Origin: Megamerina dolium
Lineage: Eukaryota; Arthropoda; Insecta; Diptera; Megamerinidae
Direction of reading: 5' to 3'
DNA: 64,000 nt
Assembly (NCBI GenBank): GCA_963854835.1
Contig: OY978528.1
Location: 31,541,335 to 31,605,334, forward strand
Shown: positions 48,110-58,689 of the stretch, piece after piece
Numbering within the stretch: the stretch's first letter is position 1
Layout: each line of letters opens with the position of its first letter
Notes under the pieces: generated by a model
The model's database searches: none
The model's input: only the letters and a program-made list of their open reading frames with translations
Told to the model about the DNA's origin: nothing
Made by a program: the position numbers and the translations under genes

Positions 48110-48794
48110 TAGCCTAGACAGACGGCAGCCTAATTCCGGATTACCGAGTTAATTCGAATTAACTCGGGCATTAACTGGAGCTAATCCGCATAAACTCTAT
48201 GAGTTAATTCTCAAAATAAAAGACGATTAAGGTAATTTGCGATGGCAACACTGCTGAAAATTGTCTATTGTGAATTTTTCTCCATCCATTTTACAAAATA
48301 TTCGGTGTGTTCGCTAACAAAAAACTTTCAGCAATTGCTTACATTTTTCAACATGAAAAGTGTTGGCGAACAAATAAATCCAGCTGCCAATTATGAAGGG
48401 TGAATGTCAATTTACAAGTTTCTGATAGTTTTCAGTTCACGTACTTCTTGTAGATTTTCTCATATCGAGAGTGATTTTTATTTTTTTTTGCAGTGAGGAG
48501 GTAACAAAATGGCTGACCCACTGACCCGTAACTATCGTCACAATTACAGAGTGTGTCGTCGCAGACACTAAAAAACTTCCCCCTCCATCAAGGACCTTTG
48601 AACCTACCCCGGAACCACGGTAGTATTACTTCGGGGTAGCGCCCTAGTGAGTCTTTATTAGACTTCACTCGTTTTGACCTGCGTCCAGGTCCCGCTTCTT
48701 TCTTCTGAGTACGCATTCCGTATACCGCGAAATAGCGTTCCAGTTTTCTTCGCTGTGTAACAGTTTTTCGACCAGGTTTTCAACCGATTTGCTG

Positions 48795-49930
48795 CTAACC
48801 GATTTGCTGCTCCAATACGCTCCTTTCATTATTCCATCTTTCGCAACTGAAGAAAGTATGCTCTACGTCGTCTTCTTCCTCATCATCGTATACGCATCTG
48901 GCATGAGCTCTCTTCCCCATTCTATGTAAATATTTACAGAAATAGCCGTGGCCAGATAACAACTGGGTTAGGTAATAATTAACCTCTCCGTGTCTTCGCC
49001 CAATCCATTCACATATTCTTGGTATAATTTTTATGGTCCATCTGACATACGTGTCGTTCTCCCATTTCTCTTGCCAGATATTAATTGTCTGCTCTCTTAT
49101 TTGCTTTTCAGCTTCTGGTGTATAGCCTCCAGATTTTTTTAGTAGGTACAACTTTTTTCGCTCTTCTGCTAGCAGGTCAATTGGTGTTACACCCGCTATT
49201 GCTAGCACCACACTATACGACACTGTGTGATAGGCACATGTTATTCGTAGGGCCATAGTCCTTTGTACAGCTGATATAATTTTCCTTCTGCAACCCGTTA
49301 TGAGTGTGTCGGCCCATAGTTCACATCCATATAGTAGGATGGAATGGTTTACCGCAATTAAAACTTTACGCTTGCTAGGCAACGGTCCACCGATGTTTGC
49401 CATCAGTCTGCTTAGTGATGCTGTAACTTTAGCTGCTTTGTTTGTAGCATACTGCAATTGTGCCGAATATGTGAGCTTGGAGTCCAATCTAACTCCTAGA
49501 TATTTAACCACCTTCTGTGTAGTTATTTGTTCGTCGTTTATGTACATATCTACCTCCAAAGGAATTTGACGCCCCGTTATGAGCAGCAGTTCAGTTTTCT
49601 GCGTTGCTAACTGAAGTCCGTGGGAATTTAGCCATTCTTGCGTGCGTATCATCACTTGATTGAGTTTTCGTTGTGCTTCTACTGTATTTCTCGCAGTTAT
49701 AACAGCTGCTATATCATCTGCAAAGCCCACTAGGAATGTATCGTCTGGCATTTCAATGCGTAGTATTTCATCGTAACTTATATTCCAGAGATCTGGACCG
49801 AGGATTGAACCTTGGGCTGCACCAGCCGTTATTTTTTTCGTCTTAGGTCCAGCGTTTGTATTGTATGTGAGTACGCGGTCACATAAATAGCTGCGTATCA
49901 TTCTACTCAAGTATGCAGGTACTGTTTGCT
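48795..49930 (-). pseudogene. R1-type ORF2, C-terminal RT part
   Basis: The frame reads VPAYLSRMIRSYLCDRVLTY, then the RT block AAQGSILGPDLWN, the catalytic FADDI and the YLGVRLDSKL motif, 371 residues from the first Met (49910). The thumb and C-terminal domain follow (IAVNHSILLYGCELWADTL, GVTPIDLLAEERKKLYLL, LTQLLSGHGYFCKYLHRMGK) and a late cysteine motif where one Cys of the usual pair is missing (HARCVYDDEEEDDVEHTFFS). The reading is open throughout, so the copy is fairly young, but it lacks the whole endonuclease and the first RT motifs and would not be active alone. The 5' edge at about 49930 is a deletion junction with ORF1. Confidence 0.9.
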
Positions 49931-50018
49931 TTTGTCAACCGGACTCCAACTTCTTCCTCTGGCTTCTCAACGGCTTCTCTAACTGCTGCGGAAACCTCCT
50001 CTGAGTCCGTGAACGAAT

Positions 50019-51050
50019 CTAAATCTCGATAGTGGCCCTTGTTTTGAGATCTTTCACCGTCGCGGTGTCTTTCAACGAGTTTTTTATTGCTTCGCAGAAC
50101 TGTTCTTTCTTCCCTCCTTTTGCAAGCTCTAGTAGTATGGATCCATCTCTTGTCTTCTTAACACAACGTATTGCGATTTCAGCTTCTTCTGGTTTTACCT
50201 TCTGACGGAGGTCTCTAAGAATTTCCGCAAAACTGGTACCTTCTGCCGGCTTCACAAGTACAGCTTCTAGGCAATCCCTCAGTGTCTTGGGTTTGCTCTT
50301 ATTAACCAAAACTTGCTTCTTTTTGTCGCCCTCTTTTAGTGCTGGAGTACCACTACACACCGTTTTCGGTTCTTTAGATCTCGGCTTTCTTCGGTTTACC
50401 GTCAACCAACCTTCTGGCTCTTTGGACCTTGTCTTCTTGCCGGATTCAGGAACAACAGGGCTTGTTGCGACGCGTTTGTTAAGGCATGTTAACGGCGTAC
50501 TACCATGGGCTACTTTTGTATTAGTTAAGCGCGAAGCTTTAACTTCCCGCTCTTTCTCTATTTCTACTTCCGTCGCCTTCCAGCTCTTCCTATAATTTTC
50601 TATTACGTCAAACAGTTCGCTTAGTTCGGATACTCCGTCTTTCATGTCCATGCTAACGTTCCTCTGTCGTTGCATTGCCTGCTTCATCTTTCGGAGTACA
50701 TTCCTGCATTTCGCAAAGGAATCCTCTTCAAGAACTCTCATCTTGAGAATTAGCTCCAATCTAGGGGATCCGTTCACCTGAGGGGTTTTCACCAATTGAG
50801 TCTCCGACGCACATGCTGCTTTTCTGGTCGTAGAACTGCTTACAGCACTTCCGGCACCATTGGCAGTGGTAGGCGTCGAGTAATCGGGATTTTTTTCCTT
50901 CTCACTTGAGTCCATCTGAACTTCCACCACCCTTGTGTTAACCTTTGCTGGTGATCTGGACACCAACGAGCTTTTCCTGAAAGCGACTACGCTTTCCTCC
51001 AATTGATCTTCTTTATTTTCTGTTATTTTGCTTTCCTTGTTTTGTTCCAT
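50019..51050 (-). pseudogene. R1-type ORF1 (gag-like), 3' truncated
   Basis: The open frame of 343 residues starts MEQNKESKITENKEDQLEES. It is charged and low in complexity for 180 residues, then has a conserved LINE gag block: GTSFAEILRDLRQKVKPEEA, IRCVKKTRDGSILLELAKGG and KEQFCEAIKNSL. A small frameshift ends it at 50019; the other frame continues RDLDSFTDSEEVSAAVREAV. The CCHC knuckles that normally close R1-clade gag proteins are missing because of the internal deletion. In intact elements this RNA-binding protein coats the element transcript. The assignment to R1 rests on this block and on the ORF2 motifs. Confidence 0.82.
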
Positions 51051-51056
51051 TATTTT

Positions 51057-51413
51057 TTATTTTACCAGCGCATCGTGTGCAGAGGGGCGGGCCGTAATAG
51101 TCAGGATCGGGTATACCCTCGGGGATGAAAAACCCCTACCCCAGTTCCCTGAGGCCTGACCTACGCTTTGCCGATCCCGGAATACACGGACGGACCAGCG
51201 CTCGCCCGGGGCAATGCAGGCTACAACTCCTGCATCCAATGCACACTCCCTGACCAGGGACCGAAGTGGCTGGTTTCCTTCAGCACCGTCAGCGGAAATG
51301 GCCAACGGTGAATTCGGAGACTCCCAGCGTGCTGTAGCGTGCAACGGTCTGTCCAGTACACCTTCTAATTTAAGAGGAGACGTACTGGGGTTCCTTCTTA
51401 CGGTGTTGTCCAT
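51057..51413 (-). other. 118-codon open frame upstream of R1 ORF1
   Basis: Starts MDNTVRRNPSTSPLKLEGVL and stops at 51057-51059, six bases before the ORF1 start. It has no domain that I recognise, and the GC-rich 5' region can produce open frames by chance. It might be an accessory or leader ORF, or simply a 5' UTR. Confidence 0.3.
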
Positions 51414-51645
51414 CGTTGCCGCCGAAGCGGGAAGCGCTTATAGCGGCGCTTACCCGCTTATCACATCTGCATCTTTGGACTTGCGAGACTTTTAATCTGC
51501 GTCCTCGCTGATGCCGCTCTTGGTCGGGGACTGCTTATTGTTTATTCGCAGCTAACCTGTAGGTGGACAAGTCCACAGACAGGCCGTTCACGATCCGCCA
51601 CCAGTGACCCCCCAGTAGCCTGAGCTTAGCCCTGAGCATATCGAG

Positions 51646-51721
51646 AGTGATAGATGACAGAAATTGATAGTGATAGTAATGTAAGTGATAGATTACAGAA
51701 ATTGATAGTGATAGTAATGTA
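51646..51721 (+). repeat. Two-copy 38-bp tandem repeat in MITE arm
   Basis: Units start GTGATAGATGACAGAAATTG and GTGATAGATTACAGAAATTG and differ at one position. Only one of the pair overlaps the LINE target duplication. Confidence 0.9.
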
Positions 51722-51854
51722 AGTAGACAGATCTAATAAAACAGCAATCAGCCGTTTAGTTAATCCGCAATACTTCCGTCTGTCAGGTTATTATTTTATT
51801 CGGATTAAGTGCGCCGGTAATCCGGAATTAGGCTGCCGTCTGTCTAGGCTATAG

Positions 51855-52069
51855 GCCGATTCTAATCCTTTCTCATATATTGTTCTGCTACTGTAGTTCT
51901 ACATAATAATTGTACGTAATTAAAATTAATTAATTACCATTAAACGAGTTGGGCGCACGCAACTTAAAGAAAGATTACTTCAATTAGAAAAATCGAGCAT
52001 TTGAGATATGATCAGTAAGCCGATTCTAATCCTTTCTCATATATTGTTCTGCTACTGTAGTTCTACATA
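51855..52069 (+). repeat. 79-bp direct repeat, end of copy 1 and whole copy 2
   Basis: Copy 1 continues at 51855-51905. Copy 2 is uninterrupted at 51991-52069. Both read GCCGATTCTAATCCTTTCTC and on to GTTCTACATA. An 85-bp spacer lies between. Copy 2 is the empty counterpart of the MITE insertion site. Confidence 0.95.
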
Positions 52070-52787
52070 CGTACATGATATTGTTTTAGTTACTGGTGTT
52101 CCACCAAAGGAGAGTAACAAAAGTAATTTTATGTACTCAACTTTTTCCTTATTCTCATTCAATACATAATTATACATATTGGTCATCTTTTTTGAAATTC
52201 GGCAATTAGCACTATACAACGTACTGTGTAATAAATTGGGAGAACAAAATATATACCAATACTTGGGTGGTATTGTCTCGCATGCGGCCCATCTACAACA
52301 TCTCTTTCTCTTATACAACAAACTATAATTACATTCACATTCGAGAGACTATCGCATTATTGCACACATCCAAGCACGTAACACTTCACAACTCCTTTTG
52401 TCTATAGTAAGTACACTTCTCTTATTACATTGGATCCGCCTTTGTAGCCGATCTCACTGTCATACATAAATATCAAAGTTCATAAGGAAGCAGTCGGTCA
52501 TCTGGTCGAGAAGTACTTTTTTACATTCCTACGGACACTAGAAATCACATTCCCATTCCCTTTCTCGACCAAACCCAATATTTTTTTGTGTTTTTCTTTT
52601 TATTATCTACATTTTTTTTCTTTGCAATTCTCAATTCATTTGGGAAATTTATATTTGTCTCAGAGCAATTTTTTCGATTGCTTCTTCATTCTATTTGGAG
52701 CGGTAATTAGACGAATTATCTGAATTCGAATTTTAAAATTATTTTTCTTTTGTATACTGATTTGTAATCCTACAAATCACCAGTAAC
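52070..52787. other. AT-rich leader before BEL/Pao gag
   Basis: No gene recognised. Position and hydrophobic, stop-broken reading suit the non-coding or poorly conserved leader of a BEL/Pao element, but this is inference only. Confidence 0.3.
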
Positions 52788-53952
52788 ATGGTGGATATTA
52801 AACGTTTTAACGCTGCCGCTGAGAAAATAGAGGAAACTGATAAATATTTCCAGTTGATAGATACGGACACGCATAGCACATATGCGCTCGACGTCCAGAG
52901 GAAGGAATTTGAGTCGGCATGGAGTGACCTCAAGTCGGCATATATCTCCATTATCTCGCAGGAAGTTGAAGCCAGCGACATCGATAAAACTAAAGTGAAG
53001 TTTAAAGATTGTAAAATCTGTTACGTTCGTTTCCTGGCAAACATTAACGCGCACCATCACGATTTGACCGTAATCATGTCGTCTCGCGTTGCGGCGGTTG
53101 CGCCCGCTGAAAGCCATCAAAGTTCTTTCCGCGCTATCCAATTTCCACCATGCGACGATAAATGACTGTATTACAAACTTACAGTGACTGAATACCGACA
53201 CCAGTCACTGGGATGCGATATTTGTTTACTTGGGCTCCACGAAACTGCCAGATAAAACATTATGTCTGTGGGAGCAGTCCATCAAGAACAAGCGTGAGAT
53301 TCCTACGTGAAACGCGTTTAACGCATTCTTCACTGAACGATTTCAAACACTGGAGTCGATTTTGGACATTCGAAGTGGTTTTCGGCAACCCAGCCAGCCA
53401 CAGAATCGGCAACCCGGTCGATTCGATCTCCCCAGACGTTCAAATAACCCTCCAGTGAATTCACAGCGTGTTCACACCTACCAAGTGAATGTCCGGAAGC
53501 AAAATTGTCCAATGTGTCAGAAGATGCACCATTTGCGCACCTGCCCAGATTTTTTGAAGCTTTCAGTGAATGATCGCTATAACGCCGTGAAGAGATACAA
53601 GCTTTGTGTTAATTGCTTAGCAAACTCTCACGAATCCGCCTCTTGCAAAAGTCTTTTTTCATGCTCCGCGTGTAACAAGAGAAATCGGTCTTTATTGCAT
53701 AGGCTGGAAAAGACAGCCAGTCCCAGTGGAGAACAACTTCCGTCAACGTCAGCTGTGGCGGCGGAACCCTCGCGGCAGTCATTCACTTCTCAGCTGCAAA
53801 CTGTGCCAAAAATCGTGCCCAATAAAATTTCAGAGAACCACAATCACACATCTAGAGATAGTTCGGTGTTACTTGGAACGGCTTTAGTCCACATCCGATA
53901 CCGGAATACTACGTTTACTGGCGACCTTCATATCGGAGCGCTTGCGAAATGA
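52788..53952 (+). pseudogene. BEL/Pao retrotransposon gag, deleted
   Basis: Part one (52788-53165) opens MVDIKRFNAAAEKIEETDKY and has the helical start typical of BEL gag. A deletion follows. The reading resumes at about 53189 as SHWDAIFVYLGSTKLPDKTL and LWEQSIKNKREIPT, with a stop, then FFTERFQTLESI. Part two (53362-53952) carries a CCHC-like finger (CPMCQKMHHLRTC), a perfect one (CVNCLANSHESASC) and a third (CSAC). It stops with TALVHIRYRNTTFTGDLHIG, the position where the protease would begin. Protease, RT and integrase are missing from the window. In the intact element gag forms the particle and binds RNA. Confidence 0.87.
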
Positions 53953-54075
53953 TTGTTTGCATTCGATATTCTCGTATTAAATCCATTTTTCATCACCCGT
54001 AATAATTCGCTTCAAAAATGATTTGATTTCGTCACGTTTCAGCATCGCTTCACTACACTAATTCGGACAATGAAA
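53953..54075 (-). mobile_element. mariner-like transposase fragment
   Basis: The minus strand reads MLKRDEIKSFLKRIITGDEK then WI-stop-YENIECKQSF, the mariner block around the first catalytic Asp. It abuts the truncated BEL gag. No terminal repeat was found. Confidence 0.7.
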
Positions 54076-56297
54076 TTTCTTTGCGTCAATTCATATGGTA
54101 GTCTCCATAGTCTGCGTAGTCTCCTATTTTTTGATGATTCCAAACTGACACGTCCTTGATGTTTGCTGCCTCTGGTATCTCTTGACAGCTTTCGGATCTG
54201 TCGTGTTCCACCAGTTTCAATTATTAGTATTCAATTAGTTAACAATCTTTGACAATTATTATTATATTATATACAACAAAAATCACATATTAGAATCAAT
54301 GACCATCAATGATCAATTTCCGTCACAAGTTTCACTACAGATTTACTACAATACAGAAGTGAGAGATTGTACCTTATTAGATTTGGGGAAGCGGCTTTAT
54401 TATCTACAGATCAATCTATTTTTTTTTGTCTATCCATATTTCTTCAGTCTTTATTGTGGAAAAGTAATATTGGGAATTGGCTAATATAAGTAGTTTTTCG
54501 CATTGTAAGATGATCAGAAATAAATTTGTGACGAACTGTTAATGTGAGATGTAAATTGTGTTAGGTAAATGCATACATTACTTAACGTGAAACTAAAGGG
54601 TTAAACATAATCATATGGAAAGATTCTGTTTCATGTCAATAAAAATCTATTCTCTGTTATTAATATCACATCTTATAAATATATATAATACATATAAATA
54701 TTTTATATGTATTTAAACATGTGCACGTAGTCAAACTGTCATATTTTGACATTTGCTATTTTTTTTTACTTCATATTTAATTATTTTGTTATTTCTATAT
54801 TAGTAAACAAATCGTACATATATGTAGATTTGTAACGATTTAAATATGATATAAAAAAATCTTGTTCTATGTACATAGTACATATACAGCTATTTTGAAA
54901 TTGTACTAGGAAACGTTTGAAAAATATTTTTCACTATTGCGGATGCATGTGTGGTTGTGTGTACTTGTATTCAAGCAAATAATGTATAAGTAGTGTTTAA
55001 TTTTGATGATATTTAAACTTACTTCGAAGAGGTATTGTTATCTAATGAATATTTTAACCAGGTAGCCGTTTTTGGGACTCGCTCAATTTCTATGTACAAC
55101 AGTAGTTTAAAAGACGATATTTGTTTGCGAGTATGAGGAAAACCCGCTAATTTTTTTTATTTCCATTAAAAATGAAAGTAAGCTTGGAATTAAGCTAAGA
55201 AGTAAGTTTGAAATGTATTTCTTAAACTTTTAGATATTTTTTTTTATTAAATTCCTTCATATTATATCCAGAGAACAATATCAAATTACCGCATACCCTG
55301 TACCCAATTGTATCAGATCTCAATCAGAGTGTAAAATAAAAGCAACATGAGCTCATATTTTACGAAATATTTCTTTAACAATACGAAAACAATTTTAAAT
55401 ACTCGAAGTATTTAAGATTAACAAGGTTCATGAAGTTGCCAGACGAAAGAGTTAATTTGTGTTAAAAATAAAATCGTAATGCATACGAATACTTGCAGTT
55501 TGATAATTCTTTAATAACGAATTTATCGATTTAACGGTGTTGATGTACAAACAAGACTCTTTGTATTGATCTCCATCGTATTTATATTGCAATAATGAAG
55601 TCATCGGATAAAATATGATCCTAAAAGTATGCAACGCGAAGTTATGAAAATTCGTATTATTCAACATAGTGATGTCGACTTGAGGAAGATTTCCCCTTTT
55701 TTGAGGGTAAATTTATGGAAGAATTTTATATTTATATTTGATTGGTGACAATACCAATTGAAAGTAACAAGAATATATGAATCGATATATATATATATAT
55801 ATGTAAATATATATTTAGATACTTTCGATTATATAAAAAAGAAATTCAACTTTAAATTTACTGAATTTCATTAAAATTGTAAAGGGTGGTAATTTATAGG
55901 CATAACTTTGTATTAGAATTAATCAATAATTTAAAATATTATTATTATTTAGTTCAGTTTTTTTTTTTTGTAAGTTTTCTAAAGGTCTACGTTAATTGAT
56001 ATCTTTTCTCAAGATACCAGCAACACTGTTAGGTATTTAGCAAAGTGTGCGTACTTCACTGGTTGTATAATTTAATCTTATGTTTCATTAAGGTTTACAT
56101 AGTAAACTCCATAAAAGTTCATTACGAATTGTTTCAGACAAGTTTCTTTTCAAAATTAATAAAGACCTTTTAATATTTATGAACTGTTTATTGGGGATAT
56201 TTTAAAAACAAATTCAAAGTGCTGAATTTCTTAAGATTGTTTCATAACAAATTTTGGTAGTTTTGTTACACATTAACTTATATTAAATGAATATATA
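54076..56297. other. Intergenic sequence, no feature seen
   Basis: Strongly AT-rich, with a short TA run at about 55787-55802. No gene or element was recognised. Confidence 0.5.
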
Positions 56298-56552
56298 TCG
56301 CTCATTTGCTGCAAGACCGGCATAAATCAAAAAACGTGATTTTTGAGTTAATGCTGCAGAATTGTTCGTTATATCATACTTCATACTTCATGTTGAGTGA
56401 AAAATTCATATGAATACCTCTTATATGCTCCGCTTGAGAAGAGATTTTTTTCCGTGTTTTCCGTGTACGGTTGGAGTAAGTTGAAAACTTCTAACGCGTT
56501 TTATGGAAAATCGATTTTTTTGACTTATGCCGGTCTTGCAGCAAATGAGCGA
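56298..56552. mobile_element. 255-bp MITE with TA target duplication
   Basis: The ends TCGCTCATTTGCTGCAAGAC match as an inverted repeat over about 37 bp with one mismatch. TA flanks it on both sides (56296-56297 and 56553-56554). Non-coding inside. The parent family is unknown; TA fits Tc1/mariner superfamily elements. Confidence 0.85.
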
Positions 56553-58689
56553 TATGTATGCTTAGTTACATTTTTGTATTCATATAAATTTTTCAATATA
56601 AGAGTACATTCTAAAATTTAAATTTAGTAAGAAAACTGAGGATTCTCAACTTTTCGAGGCCTCTTTTTTTTTTTTTTTGAAATATTGTCAACATGTTTAG
56701 AAACATATTAGTCCTACATATAAGTAAGAATCTATGTAATTTTGATGATGATGATAATGATAATAATTATTGTGTAGGGATGAGTATGTTTGTATGTATA
56801 TTATTTGCTGAAAATAAAAAAAGAATTTCGAAAAATGTTGATCGCGTCACTAATACAATATAAATGGTAAATTTTTAATTTCATTATATTTTGTAAGGCA
56901 GAACCAAACTCATTAATATTAGTTAGGGATCGGTTCATATAGCAACATCAACTAACGTTGATTAAGCTCAATATTAATAACTTATAAATACCTAAATACT
57001 TATGCCTTAAAACAATTGCACTTTGTGATGAAATTTAATTAAATATTAATTTCATTTATTTTTTTTTTCATGTAATTTCTTGCTGTTGTTTTTTCGAATT
57101 TTGTTTAATATATGATGCCAGAAAACGTTTGTTGATTATTGAATTTAATTTAATTTGTTTGATGATTTTGATTAATTAACATAATAAATAGTTCTTGGGT
57201 TTTCTGTATTCTTAAATTTTTTATTTTTTTTTACTTTTTTATTTTTGGTAAATTTGCTCATACAGTCAGCAACAAGAAATAATTTGGAGGGTAGAAAAAG
57301 TAGTGAAGCAAAGCATAAAACAATACTTAAATTACATTTCCATTTTAATTGAATTGATAGAATAAAAAAAGTAAAGAAGTGAAAATAAAAGTTGAAATTA
57401 AGTTGAAAAGAACATAAGCCTGCAAGTAATTACTTCCATTTGACCGAATTTATTATACGTTTTCTTAAGAAATTTCCAACACTCTTATATATTCGTATAT
57501 TTATGTAAATACATAGATACTCACACAAGATTAATAGTGTCAGCTATAACGTCAGCAGCATCAGTCGCAACTCTAGCAGTACCTACTATAAAAGTGGCAC
57601 AGTTGAACTTGGTTAAGTGCAATTTTCATAAACTGACTTTCCACTTCCATGTATATCGAAATATTTTACACTAAGCTATGTTTTCAATTATGCAGCCATT
57701 TAAAGTACATTTATCGTATATCGATGATCTTCAAATTATAACTTAGAAGAGAAAAGTAATTCGAAGTATAGAGATTAACTTGAGCTTGAGGTAAGGTTGT
57801 TGCGAATGTGATAAAAAAATGTTAATTCTTCAGGGGTGACACCAGAAAATAAATTTCAGAAATAACTATCCAGGGTCGCCTGTACTAGATTACAACACAT
57901 ATACTACCGGTAATCAGCTAAATCAACACCACTGTTACCATCATCAGTCAGTCGCTAGTAACAAGTAACACAAACAATAAAAAACCCATTACCATTTGAG
58001 CTGAACAATAACAAAAATTATGGAAAAGTGAATTTTTTACTTGTTTGATATTTCTTGTAATTCGCATTTATAAACACGCGTCCTTCAATTAACCGATAAA
58101 CTGGATTATAATAATGTAATGAAGAAATTGATATGAATTAAGAGAGTGAAAAAAATTAGGTTCATTTTGACATCTTTTTGACAATGAAATGTGCGTTCGT
58201 ATATATAATGCATATATGTAAGTAAGTAAAGACAATTTCTATGTGTCATTCAATTGTAAACGATATGTATTCATTCATATGCATAATGTACCATTTTGCA
58301 GAGACAGCATCGTAATTGAATATTGCTGCAACAACAACTACATATAATACAACAATGTTATAATTAACAAATTATATCAATCCTAAGCGATAGAAACCTA
58401 CATACATATGCACATAACTACGAACAACTTAAAGCAATTTCAGTTGGTAGTACTGTACAGTTGAAATTGAACAATTGAAACAACAACAACAACAACAACA
58501 CCAACAATAACACTACCATAATAAAAATAATCATGTTAATAACACTTACATAAGAAAGTAATATATCATTGTTTATGTATTGTTAATTGTAAATATTATG
58601 TTAGTAATTTAGCACTCGTATTAGCAACGTATACAGGAATTTGTATGAATCATGAAATGTGAAAATAATAGAAATTGCAATAAATATAA
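56553..58689. other. Intergenic sequence, no gene recognised
   Basis: AT-rich, with a GAT-type run near 56743-56766 and a CAA run at 58481-58500. No recognised coding region. Confidence 0.5.

Larger units (their letters stand above)
48476..51636 (-). mobile_element. R1-type LINE, internally deleted, 15-bp TSD
   Basis: A perfect direct repeat CATATCGAGAGTGAT lies at 48461-48475 and 51637-51651. The element's poly(A) tail appears as the T run at 48476-48490, so it is on the minus strand, 3,161 bp long. It has a GC-rich 5' region (51636-51060), ORF1, a junction near 49925, the C-terminal part of the reverse transcriptase and a 3' UTR. Endonuclease and RT N terminus are absent. The contrast in GC content with the AT-rich surroundings is strong. 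Confidence 0.93.
48110..51851. mobile_element. PIF/Harbinger-like MITE carrying a nested R1 LINE
   Basis: The ends are a perfect 37-bp inverted repeat starting TAGCCTAGACAGACGGCAGC. Flanks are TAA (48107-48109) and TAG (51852-51854), and the second 79-bp copy shows the uninterrupted site as CAGTAAGCC. A 3-bp TAA/TNA duplication suggests PIF/Harbinger. Without the LINE and its duplicated target the element is about 566 bp and non-coding. The left arm has a perfect 24-bp palindrome at 48144-48167. The right arm has a 38-bp tandem repeat (51646-51721). Confidence 0.85.
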
